Assembly (NCBI RefSeq): GCF_019139535.1
Contig: NZ_CP077073.1
Span: 1,063,001 to 1,127,000, forward strand
Source of the DNA: Pseudomonas muyukensis
GTDB lineage: Bacteria; Pseudomonadota; Gammaproteobacteria; Pseudomonadales; Pseudomonadaceae
DNA length: 64,000 bases
Direction of reading: 5' to 3'
The translations under genes were made by a program, and so were the position numbers. The notes under the pieces are model-generated. The model was not told where the DNA came from. It ran no database searches and saw only the letters and a program-made list of their open reading frames with translations. Of this stretch, positions 29,140-38,787 are shown piece by piece. Numbering within the stretch: the first letter of the stretch is position 1; every line of letters starts with the position of its first letter.

Positions 29140-30749
29140 AGCTGCTCGCCGTCCGCCGTCTGTTGCGCATCCAGCGCGTCGTGATCCGCTACCGCCTCGA
29201 TGACCTGCTGTTCGAACAGCCCCTGCTGCCCTGGTGGCTGGCCAGCCTGCGCCTGCTGATGCCCTGGCGCTGGTTGCCGCGCAAGCCCTCCGCACTCAGC
29301 CGTGGCGCGCGGCTGCGCCTGGCCTTGCAGGACCTGGGGCCGATCTTCATCAAGTTCGGCCAGTTGCTGTCCACCCGCCGTGACCTGCTGCCCACCGACA
29401 TCGCCGACGAGCTGATGCTGCTGCAGGACCGGGTGCCACCGTTCGACCCGCAACGGGCCGTGGCGCTGATCGAGGAGCAACTCGGCGCCAAGGTTGGCGA
29501 AGTGTTCAGCCGCTTCGATGTCGAGCCGCTGGCCTCGGCCTCGGTGGCCCAGGTGCACGCCGCGCGGCTCAAGAGCGGCGAAGAGGTGGTGGTCAAGGTG
29601 GTGCGCCCCGGCCTGAAGCCGGTGATCGCCCAGGACCTGGCCTGGTTGTTCCTGATTGCCAAGGCCGCCGAGCGCGCCTCGGCCGACGCCCGCCGCCTGC
29701 ACCCGGTGGAAATCGTCGGCGACTACGAAAAGACCATCTACGACGAGCTCGACCTGCTGCGCGAGGCGGCCAACGCCAGCCAGCTGCGGCGCAACTTCGA
29801 AGGCTCCGAGCTGATGTACGTGCCCCAGGTGTACTGGGACTTCTGCCGGCCCAAGGTTTTGGTGATGGAGCGCATCTACGGCGTGCCGGTCACCGACATG
29901 GCCACCCTGGCCGACCAGCGCACCGACATGAAGATGCTCGCCGAGCGCGGCGTCGAGGTGTTCTTCACCCAGGTGTTCCGCGACAGCTTCTTCCACGCCG
30001 ACATGCACCCGGGCAACATCTTCGTCAGTACGGTCAAGCCGTGGAGCCCGCAGTACATCGCCATCGACTGCGGCATCGTCGGCAGCCTGACGGCCGAGGA
30101 CCAGGACTACCTGGCGCGTAACCTGATCGCCTTCTTCAAGCGCGACTACCGCCGCGTCGCCCAGCTGCACATCGATTCGGGCTGGGTGCCGGCACAGACC
30201 AAGGTCAACGAGTTCGAGGCGGCGATCCGCACCGTGTGCGAGCCGATCTTCGAGAAGCCGCTGAAGGACATCTCCTTTGGCCAGGTGCTGATGCGCCTGT
30301 TCCAGACCGCCCGGCGCTTCAACATGGAAGTCCAGCCACAGCTGGTGCTGCTGCAAAAGACCCTGCTCAACATCGAGGGCCTCGGTCGCCAGCTGTACCC
30401 CGACCTGGACCTGTGGAGCACCGCCAAGCCGTTCCTGGAGCGCTGGATGCGCGAGCGCATGAGCCCCAAGGCGGTGATCGGCAACCTGTACAGCCAGGCC
30501 GAGCAACTGCCGCACCTGGCCGACATGACCCGCGACCTGCTCGAGCGCCTGTCGCAGCCGCACCTGCACGACCCGCAACTGCCCGAGCGCCGCCGCGCCG
30601 GCGACAACTGGGCGCTGCGCCTGCTCGGCGCCGGCCTGCTGGGCGGTGGCGCGACCCTGGCCGCCGGTGCCGCCAGCCTCAGCGCCCCGGCCGCCTGGCC
30701 CGCCTGGCTGATGCTGGCTGCCGGCCTTTACCTGATCGTGCGCCGATAG
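29136..30749 (+). CDS. ubiB: ubiquinone biosynthesis ATPase/kinase-like protein UbiB
   Basis: This is a 537-residue ADCK/UbiB-family atypical kinase. The KxGQ motif is in [15 protein letters not shown] near residue 70, the Ala-rich nucleotide loop is in [13 protein letters not shown], the catalytic-type block is [13 protein letters not shown], and the metal motif is IAIDCGIVG. Two C-terminal membrane helices begin near residue 495. It supports ubiquinone synthesis, probably by ATP-driven extraction of lipid precursors from the membrane. Length fits the family. Confidence 0.96.
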   Translation: MKLLAVRRLLRIQRVVIRYRLDDLLFEQPLLPWWLASLRLLMPWRWLPRKPSALSRGARLRLALQDLGPIFIKFGQLLSTRRDLLPTDIADELMLLQDRVPPFDPQRAVALIEEQLGAKVGEVFSRFDVEPLASASVAQVHAARLKSGEEVVVKVVRPGLKPVIAQDLAWLFLIAKAAERASADARRLHPVEIVGDYEKTIYDELDLLREAANASQLRRNFEGSELMYVPQVYWDFCRPKVLVMERIYGVPVTDMATLADQRTDMKMLAERGVEVFFTQVFRDSFFHADMHPGNIFVSTVKPWSPQYIAIDCGIVGSLTAEDQDYLARNLIAFFKRDYRRVAQLHIDSGWVPAQTKVNEFEAAIRTVCEPIFEKPLKDISFGQVLMRLFQTARRFNMEVQPQLVLLQKTLLNIEGLGRQLYPDLDLWSTAKPFLERWMRERMSPKAVIGNLYSQAEQLPHLADMTRDLLERLSQPHLHDPQLPERRRAGDNWALRLLGAGLLGGGATLAAGAASLSAPAAWPAWLMLAAGLYLIVRR

Positions 30750-30821
30750 CCAGCCGCGCGGCTGGCTGGCACACTAGCGCACAGGGGCCCGGTACGGGAG
30801 CGGGCCCGTTTGGAGTCGACG

Positions 30822-31214
30822 ATGAAAGACTGGCTGGACGAGATCAAGTGGAACAGCGAGGGCCTGGTACCGGCCATCGCCCAGGACCACAAGACCGGGC
30901 GCGTGCTGATGATGGCCTGGATGAACCGTGAATCCCTGGCCCTGACCGCCGCCGAGCATCGCGCCATCTACTGGTCGCGCTCGCGGGGCAAGCTGTGGCG
31001 CAAGGGCGAGGAGTCGGGCCATGTGCAGAAACTGCATGAAATGCGCCTGGACTGCGACGCCGACGTGATCATCCTGATGGTCGAGCAACTGGGCCATATC
31101 GCCTGCCATACCGGCCGCGAAAGCTGCTTCTACCGCGTCTTCGAGGACGGCCAGTGGAAAATCGTCGACCCGGTCCTCAAGGACCCGCACGCCATCTACA
31201 GCGCAGGGCACTGA
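30822..31214 (+). CDS. hisI: phosphoribosyl-AMP cyclohydrolase HisI
   Basis: This is a 130-residue enzyme of histidine biosynthesis that opens the adenine ring of PR-AMP. It shows the block [15 protein letters not shown], the metal ligands in RLDCDADVI, and the zinc cysteines in [11 protein letters not shown]. The ATG at 30822 is preceded by TGGAG; a TTG four codons earlier is less likely. It is separate from hisE, unlike the fused HisIE of enterics, and hisE follows after 2 bases. Confidence 0.96.
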   Translation: MKDWLDEIKWNSEGLVPAIAQDHKTGRVLMMAWMNRESLALTAAEHRAIYWSRSRGKLWRKGEESGHVQKLHEMRLDCDADVIILMVEQLGHIACHTGRESCFYRVFEDGQWKIVDPVLKDPHAIYSAGH

Positions 31215-31216
31215 AC

Positions 31217-31552
31217 ATGAGCGACACGCTAAACCGCCTCGCCGAGGTGCTGGAAGAACGCAAGCACGCGGCACCCGACAGCAGCTACGTGGCCAGCCTG
31301 TACCACAAGGGCCTGAACAAGATCCTCGAAAAGCTCGGCGAAGAGTCCATCGAGACCATCATTGCCGCCAAGGATGCCGCCGCCAGCAAGGATTACAGCG
31401 ATGTCATCTATGAAACCGCCGACCTGTGGTTTCATAGCCTGGTGATGCTCAGCGCGCTGGGCCAGCATCCGCAGGCGGTGCTCGACGAGCTGGAGCGTCG
31501 GTTCGGGCTTTCCGGGCATGACGAGAAGGCCGCGCGGCAGCCGTCTGCCTGA
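31217..31552 (+). CDS. hisE: phosphoribosyl-ATP pyrophosphatase HisE
   Basis: This is a 111-residue all-helical nucleotide pyrophosphatase of the MazG-like group that converts PR-ATP to PR-AMP, the step before HisI. Metal-binding acids are in [16 protein letters not shown] and the [12 protein letters not shown] helix. The start is ATG 31217, two bases after hisI. Synthesis and catabolism (hut) of histidine are both represented in this window. A REP pair lies between this gene and tatA. Confidence 0.95.
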   Translation: MSDTLNRLAEVLEERKHAAPDSSYVASLYHKGLNKILEKLGEESIETIIAAKDAAASKDYSDVIYETADLWFHSLVMLSALGQHPQAVLDELERRFGLSGHDEKAARQPSA

Positions 31553-31560
31553 TTGATTGC

Positions 31561-31683
31561 GGGGGCGCGTTGCGCCCCTTTCGCGACACAAGGCCGCTCC
31601 CACGGCGGTCCGCGTCGCCTGACCGATGCGCCACGCCCTGTAGGAGCGGCCTTGTGTCGCGAAAGGGCTGCACAGCAGCCCCC
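31561..31683. repeat. REP pair, GTCGCGAAAGG type
   Basis: Inverted arms around 31561-31601 and 31649-31683 carry CCCTTTCGCGACACAAGGCC and its complement. It lies between hisE and tatA inside what would otherwise be one transcription unit, and may set a boundary or a stability step. Confidence 0.85.
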
Positions 31684-31723
31684 AGGGCCCGATAGACCGA
31701 CACATATTTTTCAGGAGTAGGAA

Positions 31724-31996
31724 ATGGGCATTTTTGACTGGAAACACTGGATCGTCCTGCTGGTGGTCGTGGTACTGGTGTTCGGCACCAAGAAGCTGAA
31801 AAACTTCGGCAGCGACCTGGGCGAGTCGATCAAGGGCTTTCGCAAGGCCATGAACGAAGAAGAAACCAAGCCGGCCGAGCAGACCCCGCCGCCCGCCCAG
31901 CCAGTGCCGCCGGTGCAGAACACCGCGCAGCAGGCCCAGGGCCAGACCATCGAGGGCCAGGCCCAGCCGGTCCAAGAGCCGCAGCGGAAAGACTGA
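31724..31996 (+). CDS. tatA: twin-arginine translocase subunit TatA
   Basis: This is a 90-residue protein with one N-terminal membrane helix ([13 protein letters not shown]), the hinge FGTKKLKN and an amphipathic helix ([16 protein letters not shown]), then a Pro/Gln-rich soluble tail. TatA multimers form the size-variable pore that exports folded proteins with twin-arginine signals. CAGGAG lies upstream. tatB begins 3 bases after the stop. Confidence 0.96.
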   Translation: MGIFDWKHWIVLLVVVVLVFGTKKLKNFGSDLGESIKGFRKAMNEEETKPAEQTPPPAQPVPPVQNTAQQAQGQTIEGQAQPVQEPQRKD

Positions 31997-31999
31997 GCC

Positions 32000-32368
32000 A
32001 TGTTCGGCATCAGTTTCAGCGAGCTGCTGCTGGTCGGCCTGGTCGCCCTGCTGGTGCTCGGCCCCGAGCGCCTGCCGGGGGCCGCGCGCACCGCCGGGCT
32101 GTGGATCGGCCGCCTCAAGCGCAGCTTCAATGCGATCAAGATGGAGGTCGAGCGCGAGATCGGCGCCGACGACATCCGCCGCCAGCTGCATAACGAGCAT
32201 ATCCTGCAGATGGAACAGGAGGCCAAGCGCATCCTCAACCCTCTGGCGCCGCCCGCTCAGCCCCCGGCCAGCACCGAGACGCCCGCCACGCCTGCCGCCC
32301 AGGCCGCCCCCGCGCAGCCCGCCGCAGCGCCACCCTCCGAACCGCCACCACCGCCGCGAGCCCCATGA
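32000..32368 (+). CDS. tatB: twin-arginine translocase subunit TatB
   Basis: This is a 122-residue TatB with the opening [20 protein letters not shown] and the hinge [13 protein letters not shown], an amphipathic helix ([20 protein letters not shown]), and a Pro/Ala-rich tail of about 45 residues. With TatC it recognises the twin-arginine signal. It overlaps tatC by 4 bases (ATGA). Confidence 0.96.
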   Translation: MFGISFSELLLVGLVALLVLGPERLPGAARTAGLWIGRLKRSFNAIKMEVEREIGADDIRRQLHNEHILQMEQEAKRILNPLAPPAQPPASTETPATPAAQAAPAQPAAAPPSEPPPPPRAP

Positions 32369-33156
32369 GCGAGAATCCGGAACATGACCAGCCGATGCCG
32401 CTGGTCTCGCACCTGACCGAACTGCGCACCCGCCTGCTGCGTTGTGTCGCCGCCATTTTCCTGATCTTCGCCGGGCTGTTCTCCTTCGCCCAGCAGATCT
32501 ACACCCTGGTCTCGGCGCCGCTGCGCGCGCACTTGCCGGCCAATGCGACGATGATCGCCACCGACGTGGCCTCGCCGTTCCTGACGCCGTTCAAGTTGAC
32601 CATGATCGTCTCGCTGTTCCTGGCGATCCCGTTCATCCTCCAGCAGATCTGGGGTTTCATCGCCCCGGGCCTGTACCGCCACGAAAAACGCATCGCCATT
32701 CCATTGCTGGTGTCGAGCATCTTCCTGTTCTACGCCGGCATGGCCTTCGCCTACTTCCTGGTGTTCCCGCTGATCTTCGGCTTCTTCGCCAGTGCCACCC
32801 CCGAGGGCGTGTCGATGATGACCGACATCGCCAGCTACCTGGACTTCGTCATGACCCTGTTCTTCGCCTTCGGGGTCGCCTTCGAGATCCCGGTGGCGGT
32901 GGTGCTGCTGGTGTGGATCGGCGTGGTCGATGTGCAGTACCTGAAGAAGATCCGCCCGTACGTGATTATCGGCTGCTTCGTGGTCGGCATGATCCTCACG
33001 CCGCCGGATATCTTCTCGCAGACCCTGCTGGCGGTGCCAATGTGGATGCTGTTCGAGGTCGGCGTGCTGTGCGGTAGCCTGATTCGCAAGCGCAGCCACG
33101 CGCCCGAGCAAGCCGGCAACGATCATGACGACCAGCCGCCAGCGACCCTATCGTGA
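32365..33156 (+). CDS. tatC: twin-arginine translocase subunit TatC
   Basis: This is a 263-residue inner-membrane protein with six helices that binds twin-arginine signal peptides together with TatB. Conserved texts are [15 protein letters not shown] at the N-terminus, [11 protein letters not shown] in the first periplasmic loop region, and FGVAFEIPV. The stop overlaps the next gene start by 4 bases (GTGA). Length is within the family range. Confidence 0.96.
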   Translation: MSENPEHDQPMPLVSHLTELRTRLLRCVAAIFLIFAGLFSFAQQIYTLVSAPLRAHLPANATMIATDVASPFLTPFKLTMIVSLFLAIPFILQQIWGFIAPGLYRHEKRIAIPLLVSSIFLFYAGMAFAYFLVFPLIFGFFASATPEGVSMMTDIASYLDFVMTLFFAFGVAFEIPVAVVLLVWIGVVDVQYLKKIRPYVIIGCFVVGMILTPPDIFSQTLLAVPMWMLFEVGVLCGSLIRKRSHAPEQAGNDHDDQPPATLS

Positions 33157-33860
33157 ACCTGTTGCTCCTCGAAGAGGCCGACTTCGTCGCGGCCGACCGC
33201 GTCGTCCTGGCTGATCGGCGCTTCACCCACATGCAGGAGATCCACCGCGTGGCGGTGGGCGACAGCCTGCGCGTAGGGCGCATCGGCGGGTTGATGGGCA
33301 AGGCCGAGGTGGTGCGCCTGGAAGGCCATGAAGCCGAATTGCAGGTGGCCTTCGACCAGGCGCCACCGGCCAAGCTGCCGCTGACCCTGGTACTGGCCGT
33401 GCCGCGGCCGAAAATGCTGCGCCGGCTGTTTCAGACGGTCGCCACCCTGGGCGTGCCGCGGCTGATCCTGGTCAACAGCTACAAGGTGGAAAAGAGCTTC
33501 TGGCAGACGCCGTTCCTCAACCCCGAGAGCATCCGCGAAAACCTGATCCTTGGCCTTGAGCAGGCGCGTGACACGGTGCTGCCTGAGGTGATCATCGAGA
33601 AGCGCTTCAAGCCGTTCGTCGAGGACCGCCTGCCCGCCATCGCCGCCGGCACCCTTGGCCTGGTCGGCCACCCGGGGCCTTACCCGGCGTGCCCGCGCGC
33701 CGTGGCGCAAGCGGTGACCCTGGCCATCGGCCCGGAGGGTGGCTGGATCCCCTATGAAGTCGACCTGCTGGGCAAGGCCGGGCTGGCGCCGGTGCAGCTA
33801 GGCGAGCGAATCCTGCGAGTGGAAACGGCGGTGACCGCCTTGCTTTCGCGAATTTTCTGA
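33153..33860 (+). CDS. RsmE-like RNA methyltransferase (divergent paralogue)
   Basis: This is a 235-residue SPOUT-class methyltransferase of the RsmE family, which makes m3U1498 in 16S rRNA. It has the N-terminal PUA-like part ([20 protein letters not shown]) and the knot motifs [17 protein letters not shown] and [17 protein letters not shown]. It is clearly different from the canonical RsmE at 63270-63989. The start is GTG 33153, overlapping tatC. Because a second RsmE is present, this copy may have another RNA target or be redundant; I do not assign a symbol. Confidence 0.85.
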   Translation: MNLLLLEEADFVAADRVVLADRRFTHMQEIHRVAVGDSLRVGRIGGLMGKAEVVRLEGHEAELQVAFDQAPPAKLPLTLVLAVPRPKMLRRLFQTVATLGVPRLILVNSYKVEKSFWQTPFLNPESIRENLILGLEQARDTVLPEVIIEKRFKPFVEDRLPAIAAGTLGLVGHPGPYPACPRAVAQAVTLAIGPEGGWIPYEVDLLGKAGLAPVQLGERILRVETAVTALLSRIF

Positions 33861-33960
33861 CGGACGGGTCAGCTTTTTTCCCATCAAGTTTCCCCGACGT
33901 GCGCCGATGGCCTGTGCAAGAAAACAATAATCTGCACTGCCACGCGTCGGGGAGTCGTCT

Positions 33961-35877
33961 ATGTACCGTTGGTTCGCCCAGTCTCTGGGAAATATAAGCG
34001 TCAACCGCAAGCTGGGGGTAGGTTTCGGCCTGGTCCTGCTGCTCACCCTTGCCATCACCTTCACCGGCTGGCTGGGCCTGGACAGCGTGACCAGCCGTGG
34101 CGACAAGCTCGGCAACATCTCGGTGATCCACCAGTACACCCAGGACCTGCGCATCGCCCGCCAGCACTACGAGCGTAACCGCGACCAGGCTGGCGTCAGC
34201 GAGTTGGAGAAGGCCCTGGCCAACCTCGAGCGCCAGGTGCAGTTCATGCTTGGCCAGATCGAGCTGCCGGCCGACCGCCAGCGCCTCGAGCAGCAGCGCG
34301 ATGCCGTGCGCCAGTACCAGCAGGCGTTCAACGACCTCAAGCAGGCCGACCAGCGCCGCAATGCCAGCCGCCAGGTGCTCGGCGACAGCGCCGACAAGGC
34401 CGCCGAGTTGATCGGCAAGGTTCAGCAGCGCCTGCTGCAGGCCGGCGATATCGGCCAATACCAGCCTGCCGTCGAAGTCAGCGCGCAGTTGCAGCAGGCA
34501 CGCTTCCAGGTGCGTGGCTACACCTACAGCGGCAAGGCCGAGTTCCAGCAGACCGCGTTGCAAGCCATCGACCAGGCGCTGACCGTGCTCAAGGCGCTGC
34601 CCGCCAGGCTCCCCGCCGAATATGCCGCCAGCCTCGACGATGCCGCTGGCGCCCTGGCCGCCTACCGTGACGCGGTACTTCAGGTTGGCACCGCGCAGAC
34701 CGCCAGCGAGCAGGCCCTGGCCACGATGGGCGCCCAGGGCACCGTGTTGCTGGACACCAGCCTGCAAATGAGCGCGTCGCAGACCCAGGTTCGCGACCAG
34801 GGCACCCAGCAAGCCAAGACCCTGCTCGCCGGTGCCACCGCCCTGGCGCTGCTGCTCGGCGTGCTGGCCGCCTTCGCCATCACCCGGCAGATCATCGTGC
34901 CGTTGCGCCAGACCCTCGCCGCCGCCGAGCGCGTGGCTGGCGGCGACTTGCGCCTGGACCTCAAGGCCGAGCGCCGCGACGAGCTGGGCCAGTTGCAGGC
35001 GAGCATGCAACGCATGGCCCAGAGCCTGCGCGAGCTGATCGGCGGCATCGGCGATGGTGTCACGCAGATTGCCAGCGCGGCCGAGGAGCTGTCGGCGGTG
35101 ACCGAGCAGACCAGCGCCGGGGTCAACAACCAGAAGGTCGAGACCGACCAGGTGGCCACCGCCATGAACGAGATGGCTGCCACCGTGCAGGAAGTGGCGC
35201 GCAATGCCGAGCAAGCCTCGGAGGCGGCGCTGGCGGCTGACCAGCAGGCCCGTGAGGGCGACAAGGTGGTCGGCCAGGCCATCGCCCAGATCGAGCGCTT
35301 GGCCAGCGAAGTGGTGAACTCCAGCGAGGCGATGAACCAGCTCAAGGCTGAAAGCGACAAGATCGGCAGTGTGCTCGACGTGATCAAGGCGGTGGCCCAG
35401 CAGACCAACCTGCTGGCACTGAACGCCGCCATCGAGGCGGCCCGGGCCGGCGAGGCCGGGCGCGGCTTCGCCGTGGTCGCCGACGAGGTGCGCAGCCTGG
35501 CCCAGCGCACCCAGCAGTCCACCGAGGAAATCGAGGAACTGATCGCCGGCCTGCAAAGCGGCACCGAGCGGGTGGCCAACGTCATGGACAGCAGCCGCGC
35601 GCTGACCGACAGCAGCGTCGAACTGACCCGCCGCGCCGGCGGTTCGCTGGCCACCATCACCCACACCGTGTCGTCGATCCAGGCGATGAACCAGCAGATC
35701 GCCACCGCCGCCGAGCAGCAGAGCGCGGTGGCCGAGGAGATCAACCGCAGCGTGATGAACGTGCGCGATATCTCCGACCAGACCTCGGCGGCCAGCGAGG
35801 AAACCGCCAGCTCCAGCGTCGAGCTCGCGCGCCTGGGCACACACTTGCAAGGCTTGGTCGGGCGCTTCCGCCTGTAA
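33961..35877 (+). CDS. methyl-accepting chemotaxis protein (HBM-type sensor) 1
   Basis: This is a 638-residue chemoreceptor. Membrane helices lie at about 17-36 ([20 protein letters not shown]) and 289-312. Between them is a periplasmic helical domain of about 250 residues, the size of the HBM (helical bimodular) domain. A HAMP domain (about 313-365) and the signalling hairpin ([20 protein letters not shown], about 480) follow. There is no C-terminal CheR-tethering pentapeptide (it ends LVGRFRL). The PAO1 gene I remember at this locus, mcpK, senses alpha-ketoglutarate through an HBM domain; ligand identity here is only a suggestion. A second receptor follows in tandem. Confidence 0.92.
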   Translation: MYRWFAQSLGNISVNRKLGVGFGLVLLLTLAITFTGWLGLDSVTSRGDKLGNISVIHQYTQDLRIARQHYERNRDQAGVSELEKALANLERQVQFMLGQIELPADRQRLEQQRDAVRQYQQAFNDLKQADQRRNASRQVLGDSADKAAELIGKVQQRLLQAGDIGQYQPAVEVSAQLQQARFQVRGYTYSGKAEFQQTALQAIDQALTVLKALPARLPAEYAASLDDAAGALAAYRDAVLQVGTAQTASEQALATMGAQGTVLLDTSLQMSASQTQVRDQGTQQAKTLLAGATALALLLGVLAAFAITRQIIVPLRQTLAAAERVAGGDLRLDLKAERRDELGQLQASMQRMAQSLRELIGGIGDGVTQIASAAEELSAVTEQTSAGVNNQKVETDQVATAMNEMAATVQEVARNAEQASEAALAADQQAREGDKVVGQAIAQIERLASEVVNSSEAMNQLKAESDKIGSVLDVIKAVAQQTNLLALNAAIEAARAGEAGRGFAVVADEVRSLAQRTQQSTEEIEELIAGLQSGTERVANVMDSSRALTDSSVELTRRAGGSLATITHTVSSIQAMNQQIATAAEQQSAVAEEINRSVMNVRDISDQTSAASEETASSSVELARLGTHLQGLVGRFRL

Positions 35878-35980
35878 ACCGCGGCGTTGTGGGCTGCAGG
35901 AATTTTCCTTCATCCCACAACGACTCTTCCTACCTGAATTACAGGCCCCGTCCGGCAGCTTCTCTGCCGATGAGCGATGA

Positions 35981-36005
35981 CCATAGCGGCAAAGTGCCGC
36001 TATGG
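35981..36005. terminator. hairpin between the two chemoreceptor genes
   Basis: CCATAGCGGC-AAAGT-GCCGCTATGG is a perfect 10-bp stem. It lies 29 bp before the start of the second receptor and just ahead of its ribosome site. It is followed by CCTTCTCTC rather than a T-run, so it may act as a leaky terminator or a translational control hairpin. Confidence 0.45.
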
Positions 36006-36033
36006 CCTTCTCTCACCTGGACGGAGACCTGTC

Positions 36034-37977
36034 ATGTTCGCTTACCTCGACCGCAAGCTCGGCAACCTGAAGGTCGGGCACAAGCTCGCCCTCGGTTTTG
36101 CCGTGGTATTGCTGCTGACCCTGGCCACCACGGTCAGCGGCTGGCGCGCGCTGGACGGTGCCATCGGCCGCTCGGAGCAGCTCAGTGAAATCGGCGCGAT
36201 CAACGACCTGACCAAGGACCTGCGCGCCGAACGCATCACCTACCGCGTGCTCAACGACGACACCAGTCGCACCCGCATCACCCGTATCCTCGACCAGTTG
36301 CAAAGCCGCATGACCACCTTGCAGCAACGCTCCCATGTCGAGGAATCGCGCGAGATGCTGACCCAGAAGCTGCAATTGCTGCAGCGCCTGCAAGAGGACT
36401 TCGCCGCCTTGCAGCGGGCAGTCGACAGCCGTCAGGGCCTGCGCACGGCGATGCTGGAACAGGCCGGCACGCTGGAAAAGGTCATCGACGAACTGCAAAC
36501 CCAGGCCCTGCTGAAAATGCCCGGCGACGGTCAGCAAGGCAGCGTGGTCGGGCTCATGGACAACCTCAGCCGGCATGTCGAAAGCGCCAACCAGCAGAGC
36601 CAGGTGCCGGCGTATACCTTTTCTCCCCGCGACAGTTTCGCCACGGTTGGCGATGCTGCGCTGGACGCCGCCGACACCAGCCTGGAACAACTGCTCAGAG
36701 GCGTGGCGCCGCTGGGCCTTGCGCGTACGCTGATGGAGCGCCCGGGGGCGGAACTGGCCCGTTACCGCGATAACCTGCAGCGCTACCGGGGCGCCGCGCT
36801 GCAAGTCGAGCAGTTGCAGGACAACATGGAGAAGATGGGCGAGGAATTGCGCGCCGTCAGTATCGAGTTGGGGCAGCGCAAGGTCGAGCAGCGTGACAGT
36901 GAAGCCCTGGCCGCCCGCTCGTTGCTCACCAGCGTGGCGGTACTGGCCTTGCTGGTGGGCGTGTTGGCCGCCTGGCTGATCACCGGGCAGATCACCCGGC
37001 CCTTGCACCAGACCTTGGCCCAGGCTTCGCGCATCGCCCGCGGCGACCTCAGCCAGGTGGACACGGTCGCGCGTCGTGACGAGATGGGCCAATTGCAGAC
37101 CAGCATGCGGGAAATGACCTTGAGCCTGCGCGAGCTGCTCGGCGGCATCGACCAGGGCGTCGGCCACCTGTCCCGGGCCGCCGCGGAGCTGGCCACGTCC
37201 AGCGTCGACACCCGCGAGCGGATCAACCAGCAGCGTGAAGAAACCGACCAGGTGGCCACGGCGATGAACCAGATGAGCGCCACGGTGCAGGAGGTGGCGC
37301 AAAATGCCGAGCAGGCGTCGATGGCCGCCACCACCGCCGACAGCCAGGCGCAGTTGGGCGACCAGGTGGTGGCCGAGGCTATCTCGCGCATCGAGCAACT
37401 GGCCGGGCAGATGGACCATTGCCGCGACGCGATGGGCCATCTGTCGGGCGAGAGCCAGCGGATCGGCTCGATCCTCGATGTGATCAAGTCGGTATCGGAG
37501 CAGACCAACCTGCTGGCGCTCAACGCCGCCATCGAGGCGGCGCGGGCCGGTGAGGCCGGGCGGGGCTTCGCCGTGGTCGCCGACGAGGTGCGCGGGCTGG
37601 CCCAGCGTACGCAGCAGTCGACCGAGGAAATCGAGCAACTGATCGACAACCTGCATCGCGGTACCGACGAGGTGACCCGCTTGCTCGACAACAGCAAGGA
37701 CCTCACCAGCAAGAGCGTCGAGCTCAGCCGCAAGGCCGGCGACGCGCTGGGGCAGATCACCGCGACGGTGTCGACCATCCAGGGCATGAACCAACAGATC
37801 GCCACGGCCAGCGAGCAACAGAGCGTGGTGGCCGAGCAGATCAACCGCAGCGTGATCAATGTGCGCGATGTGTCCGATCGAACCAGCGTGGCCAGTGAGC
37901 AGACAGCGGTGTCCAGTGGCGAGCTGGAGCAGTTGGGGCAGCAACTGCGCGCGATGGTGGGTCGGTTCAGCCTGTGA
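36034..37977 (+). CDS. methyl-accepting chemotaxis protein (HBM-type sensor) 2
   Basis: This is a 647-residue chemoreceptor paralogous to its upstream neighbour. Helices lie at about 14-36 ([16 protein letters not shown]) and 300-323, with a long helical periplasmic domain, HAMP, and a signalling tip ([20 protein letters not shown], about residue 489). The start is ATG 36034 ([15 protein letters not shown]) with CGGAGA upstream; a longer in-frame start has no ribosome site. The cytoplasmic halves are very alike in the two receptors but the sensor domains differ, as expected for duplication followed by a change of ligand. It ends in MVGRFSL without a tethering motif. Confidence 0.92.
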   Translation: MFAYLDRKLGNLKVGHKLALGFAVVLLLTLATTVSGWRALDGAIGRSEQLSEIGAINDLTKDLRAERITYRVLNDDTSRTRITRILDQLQSRMTTLQQRSHVEESREMLTQKLQLLQRLQEDFAALQRAVDSRQGLRTAMLEQAGTLEKVIDELQTQALLKMPGDGQQGSVVGLMDNLSRHVESANQQSQVPAYTFSPRDSFATVGDAALDAADTSLEQLLRGVAPLGLARTLMERPGAELARYRDNLQRYRGAALQVEQLQDNMEKMGEELRAVSIELGQRKVEQRDSEALAARSLLTSVAVLALLVGVLAAWLITGQITRPLHQTLAQASRIARGDLSQVDTVARRDEMGQLQTSMREMTLSLRELLGGIDQGVGHLSRAAAELATSSVDTRERINQQREETDQVATAMNQMSATVQEVAQNAEQASMAATTADSQAQLGDQVVAEAISRIEQLAGQMDHCRDAMGHLSGESQRIGSILDVIKSVSEQTNLLALNAAIEAARAGEAGRGFAVVADEVRGLAQRTQQSTEEIEQLIDNLHRGTDEVTRLLDNSKDLTSKSVELSRKAGDALGQITATVSTIQGMNQQIATASEQQSVVAEQINRSVINVRDVSDRTSVASEQTAVSSGELEQLGQQLRAMVGRFSL

Positions 37978-38028
37978 TGGCCGCATGGCGCCGCGGTGAT
38001 TGGCAGCGCCTGATCTGGCACTCGGCCT

Positions 38029-38157
38029 TGTAGGAGCCAGCCTTGCTGGCGAACCAGACGCCGCGGTGGATGGCACCGGCTATGCCGGTGTTCGCCGGCA
38101 AGCCGGCTCCTACGCGGTCTGCGACCTGCCAGCCTTGCTGGCGAACCAGGCGCCGCG
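38029..38157. repeat. cluster of three REPs between the second chemoreceptor gene and phaD (inversion junction)
   Basis: Elements lie at 38029-38056, 38089-38113 (opposite direction) and 38130-38157. The segment TGGCACCGGCTATGCCGGTG plus TTCGCCGGCAAG at 38071-38102 matches 25862-25893 at all but two bases, and CTTGCTGGCGAACCAGGCGC at 38134 matches 25942 at all but one base. Confidence 0.8.
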
Positions 38158-38168
38158 AAGGCTGCCTG

Positions 38169-38783
38169 CTACGCCTCCAGGTAGCGCATGGCCAGTTGCT
38201 CCGCGGCCTTGCGCGCCGGAGCGTGCAGGTGCGGCGCCACCAGCATCATCACCTGGTACACCACCACCCCCACGTCACCCTCGCGGCCCAGCACCCGCTG
38301 GTAATCCAGCGAGCACATCAGGGTCAGGGTGATCTGTTCCACCAACTGCCCCAGCGCCTGGGTCTCGCTGGTCACCTGGCCCTGGCCCTTGAGGCTGGCC
38401 AGCAGCGCGGCGAGGGTGCGCTTGAGCGCGTTGATCAGGCTGCGCATGCCGCGGGCCAGCTTGGGCAGGCGCCCGGTGAGGTTGGACAGGTCCTGGAACA
38501 GGAAGCGGTACTGCGCCATGCGCTCGACGATCAGGTGCAGGAACAGCCAGTAGTCCTCGGCGTCCAGGCGCACGTCCAGCGGCGGATCGAGCAGCGGCAT
38601 CAACTGCTCCTCGAAGCGTTCGAACAGGCCGATCACCAGCGGCTCCTTGCCGTGGAAGTGGTAGTACAGGTTGCCGGGGCTTATGCCCAGTTCATTGGCG
38701 ATCTCCAGGGTCGACACATTCGGCTCGCCCTGGCGATTGAACAGTTGCAAGGCACATTCGAGGATACGGTCGCGGGTCTTCAT
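38169..38783 (-). CDS. phaD: PHA regulator PhaD (TetR family)
   Basis: This is a 204-residue TetR-like regulator. The N-terminal helix-turn-helix is plain: KTRDRILECALQLFNRQGEP followed by STLEIANELGISPGNLYYHF. The C-terminal part is the helical ligand domain, ending KAAEQLAMRYLEA. In P. putida PhaD activates the phaC1 and phaI promoters, with a fatty-acid-derived CoA ester as likely effector. It is the last gene of phaC1-phaZ-phaC2-phaD; phaC2 ends 4 bases upstream. A REP cluster lies on the other side, where phaF is found in related genomes. Confidence 0.95.
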   Translation of the reverse strand: MKTRDRILECALQLFNRQGEPNVSTLEIANELGISPGNLYYHFHGKEPLVIGLFERFEEQLMPLLDPPLDVRLDAEDYWLFLHLIVERMAQYRFLFQDLSNLTGRLPKLARGMRSLINALKRTLAALLASLKGQGQVTSETQALGQLVEQITLTLMCSLDYQRVLGREGDVGVVVYQVMMLVAPHLHAPARKAAEQLAMRYLEA

Positions 38784-38787
38784 CCGG

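Noticed and set aside
33861..33960. Possible terminator (TTTTTT) between the RsmE-like gene and the first chemoreceptor gene
   Set aside because: A T-run is present at about 33874-33880, but no stable stem of useful length precedes it.
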